Under the pieces are notes generated by a model. The model was not told the DNA's origin. It ran no database searches and saw only the letters and a program-made list of their open reading frames with translations. A stretch of DNA of 64,000 bases from Solirubrobacter deserti (GTDB lineage Bacteria > Actinomycetota > Thermoleophilia > Solirubrobacterales > Solirubrobacteraceae), in NCBI RefSeq assembly GCF_003344625.1, contig NZ_QPKJ02000009.1:79408-143407 (forward strand), read 5' to 3'. This document shows, piece by piece, positions 35,000 through 43,785 of this stretch. Made by a program: the position numbers and the translations under genes. Positions within the stretch are counted from its first letter, which is position 1. The number at the start of each line of letters is the position of its first letter.

Positions 35000-35100
35000 T
35001 CGTGCACTAGAAGCCCGGGGCGCCGCCGCCGCCCGGGCCGGGTCGCGACCCTTGGAGCTTCCTGTGAGGCGCGTGGGAGAAACCGGGTACTCGATCAGCC

Positions 35101-35529
35101 ATGTTCAGGCTCATCGCCGCGCTCGCCGCGCTCACGCTGGTCGCCGTGCCCGCCGCCGCTGAAGCGAAGACTCTCCGTGGTAAGACCAGCCAGGGACGGG
35201 GCATCACGCTGACGCTCGGCGCCGACGGCGTGCCGACGAGCGTGAAGTTCAACTGGACGCTCTCGTGCAACAAGTCGAAGGCGAAGGGTCCCGTCAAGTC
35301 GAGCTTCCTCCGCCCGTTCGATCAGGCCACGCCCGACGCGCTCAACGACGCCGACACCGCACGGCGCCGCTTCTCCGGCGGTCTGCGCGTGCGCTATACG
35401 GGCAGCATCTCCGGCCAGCGGTCCGGCGAAGCCTGGTCCGGCACGCTGTCGATCCAGCGCGAGTTCTTCCGCAAGGGCCGCAGGTTCGACACGTGCAAGG
35501 CCGAGAACGTCACCTGGTCGGTCGCCTAG
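35101..35529 (+). CDS. Small secreted protein of unknown function
   Basis: The protein has 142 residues with a signal peptide (FRLIAALAALTLVAVPAAAEA) and a mature part of about 118 residues. Two Cys (LSCNK and DTCKA) could form a disulfide. The beta-rich sequence (GITLTLGADGVPTSVKFNW) resembles small exported actinobacterial proteins, but no named family is recognised. Confidence 0.7.
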   Translation: MFRLIAALAALTLVAVPAAAEAKTLRGKTSQGRGITLTLGADGVPTSVKFNWTLSCNKSKAKGPVKSSFLRPFDQATPDALNDADTARRRFSGGLRVRYTGSISGQRSGEAWSGTLSIQREFFRKGRRFDTCKAENVTWSVA

Positions 35530-35538
35530 CGCGGGCGA

Positions 35539-35952
35539 TCAGACCGTCAGCAGTTCGACGTCGCGGCCGCCCGCGAGCGTCACGATCCCGGTGTCGAAGG
35601 TGACGAGCCGGACGCCGTGGCGCCGCGCGAGCGTGAGCAGATGCGCATCGGTCACCTGCCGGGAGCCGGTGAATTCCGGGACGTCGGCGTCGGTCAGCGA
35701 GACGTCGTCGGCGAGGAAGCGGTGGGCGCCGGCTCCTCGGAGCGCCGCCAGCACGGCACGGGCTGCGGTGACCCCGATCGGGCTGGGCAGCACCTTCGGG
35801 TTCGAGGACACCCGCACGAAGCCGCTCTCGCTCGTCGGGCAGGTAGCCCACGCGGTGGAGCCGTGAGTATCGAACCACGCGCGCATCCGCGCGTGGTGCA
35901 CGTGCGAGTCCCACGCCAGCGCCACGAGCGCGTTGACGTCCAGTAGCGCCAT
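35539..35952 (-). CDS. vapC: VapC-like PIN-domain toxin
   Basis: The protein has 137 residues. LLDVNALVALAWDSHVHHAR opens the PIN fold with the first catalytic Asp. The central acidic TSESGF, TDAHLLTLARRHG and TFDTGI supply the other metal-binding acids. PIN toxins cleave RNA (often tRNA). The start lies 4 bases after the stop of the antitoxin gene, the standard VapBC arrangement. Confidence 0.85.
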   Translation of the reverse strand: MALLDVNALVALAWDSHVHHARMRAWFDTHGSTAWATCPTSESGFVRVSSNPKVLPSPIGVTAARAVLAALRGAGAHRFLADDVSLTDADVPEFTGSRQVTDAHLLTLARRHGVRLVTFDTGIVTLAGGRDVELLTV

Positions 35953-35956
35953 CGGA

Positions 35957-36178
35957 TCAGTCTTCGTCGAGCGCCCGCCGCACCATCTCCGGCGTGATCG
36001 GCGGCGTGTTGGCCGGAACGCGGATCACGGGCAGCTCGCCGGACACGTCGACCTTCGCCGGCGTCAACCCGCGCCGGGCCAGCTCGGACACCACCGACCC
36101 GAGTGACCGCCGCTCGAGCGCCGCGAGCTCCTTGGCGGCCGCCACGACGTCGTCGTCGAGTTCGAGGGTCGTGCGCAT
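35957..36178 (-). CDS. vapB: VapB-like antitoxin
   Basis: The protein has 73 residues. MRTTLELDDDVVAAAKELAA is a ribbon-helix-helix DNA-binding start, and the C-terminal IRVPANTPPITPEMVRRALD is the acidic, proline-containing toxin-binding tail. It should neutralise the PIN protein and repress the pair through the inverted repeat just upstream. Confidence 0.82.
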   Translation of the reverse strand: MRTTLELDDDVVAAAKELAALERRSLGSVVSELARRGLTPAKVDVSGELPVIRVPANTPPITPEMVRRALDED

Positions 36179-36182
36179 CGCT

Positions 36183-36206
36183 TGATGCTAACGCATCACC
36201 GCATCA
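36183..36206. promoter_or_regulatory. VapB operator
   Basis: TGATGC (36183-36188) and GCATCA (36193-36198) form a perfect inverted repeat around TAAC, and a third GCATCA lies at 36201-36206. The array starts 5 bases upstream of the antitoxin start, as expected for an autoregulated toxin-antitoxin promoter. Confidence 0.6.
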
Positions 36207-36249
36207 CACCGGTTGCGCGGCTGCAGGCCCTCGCCTAGTCTCGCGAGCC

Positions 36250-37068
36250 ATGAGCCACGTGACGCGGATCGAGCTCGGCGGCATCGTCGTGGACGTCCTG
36301 TGCGACGCGGTGGGCGACCATCCGCGCGCGCTGCCTGACGCGTTCCCCGGCGCGCCCGCGCTGGGCTGGGATGCGGTGCGAAACGCCTTTCCCGCCACCG
36401 TCGGCGTCGAGGGGCGCTGGCGGTTCGGCACGCACGTCCTGCTCGTCCGCACACCCGACGCGCGCGTGCTCGTCGACGCCGGCGTCGGGCCCGCGGGCAC
36501 GGCGGCCGCCGACTGGTTGCACGTGACTGGCACCCTCGACGCGGATCTGGCTGCGCTCGAAGTGCGCCCCGAAGACATCGACGTGCTCGTGCTCACGCAC
36601 CTGCACCAGGACCACATCGGCTGGCTGGTGGAGCCGGGAACGCGGACGCCGAGGTTCGCGCGCGCTCGGCACGTCCTCAGCGAGCCCGAGTGGACGTCGG
36701 TGCAGGACGCGATGCCCGCGCACCTGCGCGACACCTTCGAGCCCGTGCAGGCGGCGGACCTGCTCGACGTGGGCGGCGACCTCGTCGACGGCCTCGCGCT
36801 CCTCCCGCTGCCCGGCCACACGCCGGGACACAGCGGCGTCCTGATCGAAGGCGAGGAGCGGCGGCTGCTGTTCGGCGGCGACGCGTTCAACCACCCGCTG
36901 CAGATCGACGACCCCGGCGTGCCTTCCCTGGCGGACGCCGATCGCGAACAGGCGGTCGCGACGCGTCACGAGGTGCTCGCGCTCGCCCGTGGACAGGCGT
37001 TGACGGTGCTCGGCGCCCACCTGCCCGGCGCCCTGTGGCCGGAGCGCGCCGATGCCGCGGTCGGCTGA
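36250..37068 (+). CDS. MBL-fold metallo-hydrolase
   Basis: The protein has 272 residues from ATG 36250. VLTHLHQDHIGW carries the HxHxDH metal motif, LPGHTPGHSG the next His, and GGDAFNHP the bridging Asp. This subgroup (quorum-quenching or ester/thioester hydrolase-like, with an N-terminal V.LCDAVGD) hydrolyses lactones or esters. It overlaps the LuxR-LAL gene by 17 bases, so the two are co-transcribed; the substrate may be related to the regulator's signal. Confidence 0.85.
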   Translation: MSHVTRIELGGIVVDVLCDAVGDHPRALPDAFPGAPALGWDAVRNAFPATVGVEGRWRFGTHVLLVRTPDARVLVDAGVGPAGTAAADWLHVTGTLDADLAALEVRPEDIDVLVLTHLHQDHIGWLVEPGTRTPRFARARHVLSEPEWTSVQDAMPAHLRDTFEPVQAADLLDVGGDLVDGLALLPLPGHTPGHSGVLIEGEERRLLFGGDAFNHPLQIDDPGVPSLADADREQAVATRHEVLALARGQALTVLGAHLPGALWPERADAAVG

Positions 37069-39649
37069 GGACCGCCGCGCGCTGCTCATCCGGCGCGCGC
37101 TCCTGGACCGGCTCACGCAGGATCAAGCGGCCGTGACGCTCGTGTCGGCGTCCGCTGGCAGCGGCAAGACCGTGCTGCTGCGCTCGTTCATCGCCGACGC
37201 GGGCCTCGAGGAGCAGACCGCGTGGGTGTCCGTCGAGCGCGACGAGCGCGACGCGCAGGCGTTCTGGCTGACCGTCCACGAGGCGGTCCGGCGGGCCGCG
37301 CGCGGCGGGGTCGAGCCGCTGACCCCGATGCCGCAGATGGCCGCGAGCCTCGTCGTGGAGCACCTGCTCTCCGAGCTCGGCGACGCGCACGTCCTGCTCG
37401 TGATCGACGACCTGCACGAGCTGCGCTCCGACGATGCGCTCGCCCAGCTGGAGACGCTGCTGACCTGGCGGCCCGCGGGGCTGCGCGTCGTGCTCGCTGC
37501 CCGCCAGGACCCGCGGCTCGGGATGCACCGGCTGCGGCTCACGGGCGACCTCGCGGAGGTGCGGGAGGCGGACTTGCGCTTCACGCGCGCGGAGGCGGCC
37601 GAGCTGCTGGCGGCGTCCGGGATCGAGCTGCCGGAGGCTGCCGTCGACCGGCTGCACGCGCGCACCGAAGGCTGGGCGGCGGGACTGCGGCTCGCGGCCC
37701 TGGCGCTCACCGGCCACCCCGACCCCGAGCGGTTCGTCGAGGAGTTCTCGGGGAGCGAGCGCACCGTCGCCGCGTACCTGCTGGCCGAGGTGCTGGAATG
37801 CCAGAGCGAGGACGTTCGCGGGCTGCTGCTGCGGACCTCGATCCTGGAACGGGTCAGCGGCCCGCTGGCCGACGCGCTGACGGGCACCTGTGGCTCGCAG
37901 GCGATGCTGGAGGAGCTCGAGGAGGCCAACGCGTTCGTCACCGCGCTCGATGCCGGGCGCACGTGGTTCCGCTACCACCATCTGTTCGCCGACCTGCTGC
38001 GCTCCGAGCTCCGGCGCACCGAGCCGGACGCGATCCTGCGGCTGCACGACGCCGCCGCGCAGTGGCACGAGGCCAACGGGGACGTGCTGGACGCCGTGCG
38101 CCACGCGCAGGCGGCTCACGAGTGGCGGCACGCGGTCCGTCTGCTCGCCGACCATCAGGTCAGCCTGGTGCTCAACGGGCGGTGGGGAACCGTCCACGGC
38201 CTGCTCAAGCAGTTCCCGGAGGCCGCGCGGCCGGACCCCGAGCTGATGGCACTGCACGCCACGGATCTGCTGATCTACGGTGCGCTCGACGACGTCGAGG
38301 CCTACCGCGGGCTCGCGGAGCGCCACGCGGAAGCGGTGCCCGTGGAGCGTCGCCGGCACTTCGCGATCATGCTCGGGCTCGTGCGGGTCGCGCTGGCACG
38401 CCGGCAGGGCGACCTCGGGTCGGTCGCCGCAGAGGTCGAGGCGCTGCTCGCCCCGGCAGAGCTGGAGACGCCGGGCGAGGTCACGCTGAGCAACGACGTG
38501 CGGGCGTACGCGTTGCTGAGCCTCGGAAGTCTCGAGCAGTGGCTGGTCCGCAGCGAGCGGGCGGAGCGGCTGTTCGAGCAGGCACTCGCGCTGGCGCGCC
38601 AGGGCGGACGGCCGCACATCGAGATCGACGCCCTCGGCCACCTGGCGCTTGCCGACGCGCAGCGCCGGTCGTTCACGCGCGCCCGCAGCCGCGCGGAACA
38701 AGCGCTCGCGATCGCCGAGGCCCACGGCTGGAGCGACGGGGGAGTCGCCGCGGTTCCGCTCGCGGTCATCGCGTCGGTCGACGTCTGGCAGGGCCGCTTC
38801 CAGGCCGCGGAGACGTGGCTGGACCGTACCGAGGCCACCCTGGCGCGGACCGAGCTGGACCCGTCGCTCAAGGTCAGCGTGCAGCTGGTGCGCGGGCGGT
38901 GGCTCGTCGGCGTGGGCCGGTTGCAGGAGGCGATCACGGCGTTCCGCGCCGCCGAGCGGCTCGAGGCCGGCCTCGACGTGCGCCACGCGCTGGCGGCGGC
39001 GATCCACCTGTGCCTCGTGCTCACGCACCTGCGACTCGGCGACCGAGCGGCCGCACGGGCGACCTTGGCCGCGGCGCCGGACAGTGTCGCGGGCGAGCTG
39101 CGCACCGCCGCCGCGGCCGTGCATGTCGCCGACGGCGAGCCGCAGGCCGCCGTCGACACCCTGCGGCCGGTCCTGGACGGCACGGTCCCGCTCCTGCGCG
39201 ACGTGTACCTGATCCTGGCCATCCTCGTCGACGCCCGGGCGCACGACGCGCTCGACGACCGGGCCGCTGCCGAGGCGGCGATCGAGCGGGCGCTGAAGAT
39301 CGCCGAGCCGGATGCGCTGTTGTGGCCGTTCGTGATGGTCGCCCCGCAGGCGCTGCTCGAGCGCCACCCGCGGCACCGCACCGCGCACGGCGCACTGCTG
39401 CACCAGATCCTGCTGCTGCTCGGCGGCGTCGAGGCGCGCGCGGCAGCCGAACCGTTGAGCGCGGCCGAGCTGCGGGTGCTGCGCTATCTGCCGAGCAACC
39501 TCACCGCCCCGGAGCTCGGTCAGGAGCTCATGCTGTCCACGAGCACGGTGAAGACCCATATGCGGCACATCTACGCCAAGCTCGGCGCCCACCGGCGCAG
39601 CGAGGCGGTCGCCCGGGCGCGCGCGCTCGGGCTGCTCGCGCCGCGCTGA
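37052..39649 (+). CDS. LuxR-type LAL regulator (MalT-like ATPase)
   Basis: The protein has 865 residues. Walker A ASAGSGKT lies at about 33-40 and Walker B HVLLVIDDLHEL at about 112-123. The NB-ARC-like block FRYHHLFADLLRSELRR and a long TPR-like helical region follow, then a C-terminal LuxR helix-turn-helix (about 805-865, LSAAELRVLRYL, STSTVKTHMRHIYAKL). LAL regulators sense a sugar or signal with ATP and activate nearby operons. It overlaps the MBL gene and precedes the amidohydrolase and alcohol dehydrogenase genes, which are its likely targets. Confidence 0.9.
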   Translation: MPRSAEDRRALLIRRALLDRLTQDQAAVTLVSASAGSGKTVLLRSFIADAGLEEQTAWVSVERDERDAQAFWLTVHEAVRRAARGGVEPLTPMPQMAASLVVEHLLSELGDAHVLLVIDDLHELRSDDALAQLETLLTWRPAGLRVVLAARQDPRLGMHRLRLTGDLAEVREADLRFTRAEAAELLAASGIELPEAAVDRLHARTEGWAAGLRLAALALTGHPDPERFVEEFSGSERTVAAYLLAEVLECQSEDVRGLLLRTSILERVSGPLADALTGTCGSQAMLEELEEANAFVTALDAGRTWFRYHHLFADLLRSELRRTEPDAILRLHDAAAQWHEANGDVLDAVRHAQAAHEWRHAVRLLADHQVSLVLNGRWGTVHGLLKQFPEAARPDPELMALHATDLLIYGALDDVEAYRGLAERHAEAVPVERRRHFAIMLGLVRVALARRQGDLGSVAAEVEALLAPAELETPGEVTLSNDVRAYALLSLGSLEQWLVRSERAERLFEQALALARQGGRPHIEIDALGHLALADAQRRSFTRARSRAEQALAIAEAHGWSDGGVAAVPLAVIASVDVWQGRFQAAETWLDRTEATLARTELDPSLKVSVQLVRGRWLVGVGRLQEAITAFRAAERLEAGLDVRHALAAAIHLCLVLTHLRLGDRAAARATLAAAPDSVAGELRTAAAAVHVADGEPQAAVDTLRPVLDGTVPLLRDVYLILAILVDARAHDALDDRAAAEAAIERALKIAEPDALLWPFVMVAPQALLERHPRHRTAHGALLHQILLLLGGVEARAAAEPLSAAELRVLRYLPSNLTAPELGQELMLSTSTVKTHMRHIYAKLGAHRRSEAVARARALGLLAPR

Positions 39650-39661
39650 TTCGTACGAATC
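39648..39661. promoter_or_regulatory. 14-base perfect palindrome upstream of amidohydrolase
   Basis: GATTCGTACGAATC is perfectly palindromic. It overlaps the stop codon of the LuxR-LAL gene and lies 70 bases before the amidohydrolase start. It is a candidate activator site for the LAL regulator. Confidence 0.5.
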
Positions 39662-39731
39662 GTGTGACGACCGCTCATCCGGCGGGCGGCGAGGCTTGCG
39701 CCCGACGACCACTGGACGGGAGGGAGCGAGG

Positions 39732-41246
39732 ATGTGCGATCAGTGCGGCCCCACGCGGGGCGACGGCGACCTGTCACGGCGCCGGCTGCTGCAGGTCGGC
39801 GCGCTGGGCCTGGGGTCCGCGCTGCTGCCGGCGACGGCCGGCGCGCATCCGCCCGCCGCGCCCGGCGGCGGCCCACCCGGCCGGCGCGTGCTGCTGCGCG
39901 GCGGCACGGTGCTCACGCTCGACGACACGGTCGGCGACTTCGTCCGCGGGGACGTGCTCGTCGAGGACGGCCGCATCCGCGCGGTCGGGCCGAACCTCAG
40001 GGCACCCGGCGCGGCGGCGATCGACTGCACGGGCAAGATCGTCACGCCCGGCTTCGTGGACACGCACCGCCACATGTGGCAGGCGCTGTTCCGCAACTCC
40101 GGGCCGGACACGCTGCTGCTGGACTACGTCGAGGACGTCCTGCAGGGCTTCAACCTCAACCTCACGCCCGAAGAGGTCTACCTCGGTGACCTGATCGCGG
40201 CGCTGTCGGCGCTCAACGCCGGCGTGACGACCATCCTCGACTGGTCGCACATCAACCTCACGCCGCAGCACTCGGACGCGGTCATCCAGGCGCTGCGCGA
40301 CTCGGGCATCCGCGCCGTGTACGGCTACGGGCCGGTCTTCTACCACCCGAACCCGGCGCGCGACCCGTACCCGCGGGACATCTTCCGGCTGCGCAACCGG
40401 TACTTCTCGTCCGAGGACCAGCTGCTGACGCTGGCGATGGCGACGCGCGGGAGCTTCGGCAGCGTGCCGCAGGCCGTGAGCGAGTGGAAGGTCGCGCGCG
40501 AGGTCGGCGCGCGCATCACCACGCACATCGGCGTCGGCGCCGGCGGCCCGGGCTACCTCAAGCAGATCGCCGACGCGCTCGCCGCGGCCAGCGTGCGCGG
40601 GCTCGGCGACGACACGACCTACGTGCACGCCTGCACGCTGACCGACGTCGAGCTGGCGATGATCGCCGCCAGCGGCGGGTCGCTGTCGCTCGCCGTCCCG
40701 GTCGAATTGTCGATGGGGCACGGGATGCCGCCGATCCAGCGCGGCCTCGACCACGGCATCCGCATGAGCCTCAGCGTCGACGTCGAGACCAACACGCCGA
40801 CGGACATGTTCACGCAGATGCGCGCGGCGTTCGGGCTCCAGCGGGGGCTCAAGAACGAGGAGCACCTGTTCCGGATCCCGGACCCCGGACTCGACGAGCA
40901 CCGGGCGAAGCTGCTGACCGCGCGCGACGTGCTCAAGCTCGCGACCATCGGCGGCGCCGAGGCCAACGGGCTCGGCAGCCGCACCGGCACGCTGACGCCG
41001 GGCAAGCGCGCCGACCTGCTGCTGCTCGACGCGACGGCGCTCAACGTCGCGCCCGTCAGCAACGCCACGGGCGCCGTCGTGCTCGGCATGGACACGTCCA
41101 ACGTCGACTCGGTGATGGTCGACGGACGCTTCGTCAAGCGCGACGGCCGGCTCGTGGGCGTGAACGTCGACCGGCTGCTGGCGCAGGCGCAGAACCTGCA
41201 CGACGCCGTGATGCGGCGCAACGGCCGTCCCTCTCTGACCACGTAG
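39732..41246 (+). CDS. Tat-exported amidohydrolase (TRZ/ATZ-like)
   Basis: The protein has 504 residues from ATG 39732, with a long purine-rich Shine-Dalgarno. CDQCGPTRGDGDLSRRRLLQ is a twin-arginine signal, so the folded metalloenzyme is exported. The fold follows: TPGFVDTHRHMWQALF (metal HxH), ITTHIGVGAG (metal His), YVHACTLTDVE and SVDVETNTPTDMF (metal Asp). The family deaminates or hydrolyses ring compounds. The first Met of some versions lies at 39696. It precedes an alcohol dehydrogenase by 13 bases and is probably part of one operon. Confidence 0.85.
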   Translation: MCDQCGPTRGDGDLSRRRLLQVGALGLGSALLPATAGAHPPAAPGGGPPGRRVLLRGGTVLTLDDTVGDFVRGDVLVEDGRIRAVGPNLRAPGAAAIDCTGKIVTPGFVDTHRHMWQALFRNSGPDTLLLDYVEDVLQGFNLNLTPEEVYLGDLIAALSALNAGVTTILDWSHINLTPQHSDAVIQALRDSGIRAVYGYGPVFYHPNPARDPYPRDIFRLRNRYFSSEDQLLTLAMATRGSFGSVPQAVSEWKVAREVGARITTHIGVGAGGPGYLKQIADALAAASVRGLGDDTTYVHACTLTDVELAMIAASGGSLSLAVPVELSMGHGMPPIQRGLDHGIRMSLSVDVETNTPTDMFTQMRAAFGLQRGLKNEEHLFRIPDPGLDEHRAKLLTARDVLKLATIGGAEANGLGSRTGTLTPGKRADLLLLDATALNVAPVSNATGAVVLGMDTSNVDSVMVDGRFVKRDGRLVGVNVDRLLAQAQNLHDAVMRRNGRPSLTT

Positions 41247-41259
41247 ACCAAGGAGATCA

Positions 41260-42279
41260 ATGCCTGCACAGATGAACGCCGTCGTCGTCGCCGAGCCGGA
41301 CGCCGAATGGCGGCTGCAGACGCGCGACCGGCCCGAGGTCGGCCCCGACGAGGTCCTCGTGCGCGTCCACGCGTGCGCGATCTGCGGCACCGACCTGTGG
41401 CTCGCGCAGAACAAGCTGTCCTTCCGCCCGTTCCCGCTCGTGCTCGGCCATGAGGGCGTGGGGGAGGTCGTCGCGGTCGGCGAGGCCGTGACCAAGCGCA
41501 AGGTCGGCGACCGCGTCGGCGTGTTCATGATGCAGAAGGCGTGCGGGGTGTGCGCGTTCTGCCACCAGGAGCACACCAACAGCTTCGTCACGGCCGCGAA
41601 CTGCGACAACCCGACGCTGACCGGCGTCAACGTCGACGGTGCGCACGCCGAATATGTGGCGGTGGACGTCGGCGGCACGGTGCTGCTGCCGGACGCGGTG
41701 ACGTACGAGCTCGCCGCGCCGACGCTGTGCGCGGGCTACACGGTGTGGGCGGCGCTGCGGCGCGCCGACGCGAAGCCGGGCGCGCGGATCGCGGTCGTCG
41801 GCATCGGCGGGCTCGGGCACCTCGCGATCCAGTACGCGAAGGCCGCCGGGTACCACGTCACCGCGATCACCCGCAACGCCGACAAGCGCGAGGCGGCGGT
41901 GGAGCTCGGCGCCGACGTGGTCGTCGCCGACGGGCAGGGCCTCAAAGACGCCGGCGGCGCGGACGTGCTCATGCACACCAGCAGCAACCACGCCGCGGCC
42001 GTGGACGCGCTCACAGGGCTGCGGCCGTGGGGCAAGCTGGTGATGAACGGCATCGCGTTCGACGACATGGAGCTGCCGGCGCTGGCGCTGGTGTCGAACA
42101 GCCACCAGGTCGTCGGCTCCGCCCACAACGGCATCGAGTACCTGGTGGAGGCGCTCGACTTCGTCGCGCGGGGAGCGGTCAAGCCGTGGGTCGAGGTGTT
42201 CCCGTCCGAGCGGGTGCAGGAGGCCTACGAGAAGGTGGTCGCGGGCGACGTGCGCTTCAAGGCCGTGGTCACCTACTGA
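41260..42279 (+). CDS. Zinc-dependent alcohol dehydrogenase
   Basis: The protein has 339 residues with AAGGAG six bases before the ATG. The catalytic zinc site is HACAICGTDLW and GHEGVGEVV, and GIGGLGHLAIQYAKAAG binds NAD(P). The structural zinc lobe is odd: CGVCAFC is followed by the fourth Cys 14 residues later, in place of eight, so this site may be altered. It probably oxidises an alcohol released by the upstream amidohydrolase, but no specific substrate is suggested. Confidence 0.88.
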   Translation: MPAQMNAVVVAEPDAEWRLQTRDRPEVGPDEVLVRVHACAICGTDLWLAQNKLSFRPFPLVLGHEGVGEVVAVGEAVTKRKVGDRVGVFMMQKACGVCAFCHQEHTNSFVTAANCDNPTLTGVNVDGAHAEYVAVDVGGTVLLPDAVTYELAAPTLCAGYTVWAALRRADAKPGARIAVVGIGGLGHLAIQYAKAAGYHVTAITRNADKREAAVELGADVVVADGQGLKDAGGADVLMHTSSNHAAAVDALTGLRPWGKLVMNGIAFDDMELPALALVSNSHQVVGSAHNGIEYLVEALDFVARGAVKPWVEVFPSERVQEAYEKVVAGDVRFKAVVTY

Positions 42280-42300
42280 AGGAGCCCGCGTCGGACTTCC

Positions 42301-42349
42301 GTTGAGGGGAACGAAAGTGTCGCTATCCGCCACTTTCGTTCCCCGCAAC
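42301..42349. terminator. Bidirectional terminator between convergent genes
   Basis: GGGGAACGAAAGTG (42306-42319) pairs perfectly with CACTTTCGTTCCCC (42331-42344); GTTG/CAAC extends the stem after one mismatch and CG/CG continues inside the loop. It lies 22 bases after the alcohol dehydrogenase and 34 bases before the end of the flavin oxidase on the other strand, so it can serve both. Confidence 0.8.
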
Positions 42350-42382
42350 GCGGCGACTTCGACGACCTTGACGGTTCAAACG

Positions 42383-43726
42383 TCAGGGGAGCGCGATTGC
42401 GTGGCCGGCCGAGAACACGTCGTCGGGGTCCCAGCAGGCGCGAATCGCTTGCAGGCGACCCCAGATGTCGGCTCCGTAGGCGGCTCGGAGTCTCGTGGCG
42501 TCGCGTTCAGGGATGAAGTTCGGCCAGGCCTCGCCGATCGTGTACGGAGCGAGCGCGGCCTGTAGGCTCGCGGCCCAGTCGGCGACCGCCGGGTCGGCGT
42601 CGGGGTCAAACCAGGCGGCACCGGCCTGGTAGGCCCAGGGAGCGTCGCGCCCGCCGAGCGGTGAGGAACGCGCATCACCGCGCGCGACCGCGCCACCGAG
42701 CGGCTGCACGAGCATGCTGCCTTCAGGGGCTGGTTTGCTGCGCTGGTGGTCGGCCAGCACGGCCACGACTTGCGGCGAGAGCTCGGTCAGGAAGCCACCC
42801 ACCCCGTGGAGGCGGGCCGTGTAGGGCTCGGGCGACTCGAACATGGCCTGTAGGTGGGCGTACGGCATCGGACGCACGAAGTCGAGGGCCGGGCCGAGCG
42901 CGCGCAGCGGCGAGACCGGTGCGTCGCCGGCGCCCGTCCACACGACGAGAACCGCAATCAGCGGGGTTGAACGCAGTGGCGCGGGCACGAACGGGGCGCC
43001 GTTGAGCAATGCCAGGCCACCGCCAAGGTCGTCGGGCGCGTCCGCCATCAGCTCCGCGTAGGCGGACGTGACCGCGGCGGCATGATCCAACGGCCACGCC
43101 AGCAGGCCCGCTGCCACCTCGTCGATCGGGTGGAGCGCGAACTCGAGCTCGGTCACGATCCCGAAGCTCGGCCCGCCGCCGCGCAACGCCCAGAACAGGT
43201 CGGGATGCTCTTCCGCGCTGGCCGTGACCAGCTGGGCGTCCGCGGTCACGACGCGCGCGCGGCGCAGACGATCAGCGGCGAGACCCAGCTTGCGCTCCAG
43301 CCAGCCCGAGCCTGATCCGAGCGTGAACCCCGCGACGCCGACCGAGGGGATCCGCGCGCCGGTGACCGCACGCCCGTGCGCCTGTGTGGCGCGATCGACG
43401 TCGCGCCACGTCGCGCCGCCCTCGACGCGTACGCGCGGGCCGGTGCTGTCCACGTGCACCGCGCGCATCGACGCGAGGTCAATGACCATCGCGTCGTCGT
43501 CGATCGCGAACCGATCGGGCCCGTGTCCGCCGCCCCGCACGCGCACGGCGAGCCCCGTCTCGCGCGCATGGCGCAGCGCGGCGGCGACGTCGCCCGAGTC
43601 CCTGCAGCGGGCGATGACCGCTGGCCGGCGATCGACCGTGTCGTCCTGCGTGCGGCGGGCGACCTCATAAGCCGGGTTGCCCGGCAGGACGAGCTCACCG
43701 GTGAAACCGTGGATGGCGTGGCGCAT
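42383..43726 (-). CDS. FAD-binding oxidase, BBE type
   Basis: The protein has 447 residues from ATG 43726. RPAVIARCRDSGDVAAALRH and VRVRGGGHGPDRFA form the FAD domain, with the His of RGGGH as the usual covalent FAD site. GFTLGSGSGWLERKLGLAAD and GGGPSFGIVTELEFALHP complete it, and the C-terminal BBE segment ends with CWDPDDVFSAGHAIALP. Berberine-bridge-like enzymes oxidise sugars or alkaloid-like alcohols. It has no clear signal peptide. Confidence 0.88.
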   Translation of the reverse strand: MRHAIHGFTGELVLPGNPAYEVARRTQDDTVDRRPAVIARCRDSGDVAAALRHARETGLAVRVRGGGHGPDRFAIDDDAMVIDLASMRAVHVDSTGPRVRVEGGATWRDVDRATQAHGRAVTGARIPSVGVAGFTLGSGSGWLERKLGLAADRLRRARVVTADAQLVTASAEEHPDLFWALRGGGPSFGIVTELEFALHPIDEVAAGLLAWPLDHAAAVTSAYAELMADAPDDLGGGLALLNGAPFVPAPLRSTPLIAVLVVWTGAGDAPVSPLRALGPALDFVRPMPYAHLQAMFESPEPYTARLHGVGGFLTELSPQVVAVLADHQRSKPAPEGSMLVQPLGGAVARGDARSSPLGGRDAPWAYQAGAAWFDPDADPAVADWAASLQAALAPYTIGEAWPNFIPERDATRLRAAYGADIWGRLQAIRACWDPDDVFSAGHAIALP

Positions 43727-43785
43727 ACCACTGACGACGTGCGGGGCACAAGCACTATTCCCGCGTCTCGCGGCGCACCTGACAC

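Noticed and set aside
36887..39712. Minus-strand frame of about 940 codons opposite the LuxR-LAL gene
   Set aside because: The plus strand encodes clear Walker and LuxR motifs; the opposite frame is a compositional shadow.
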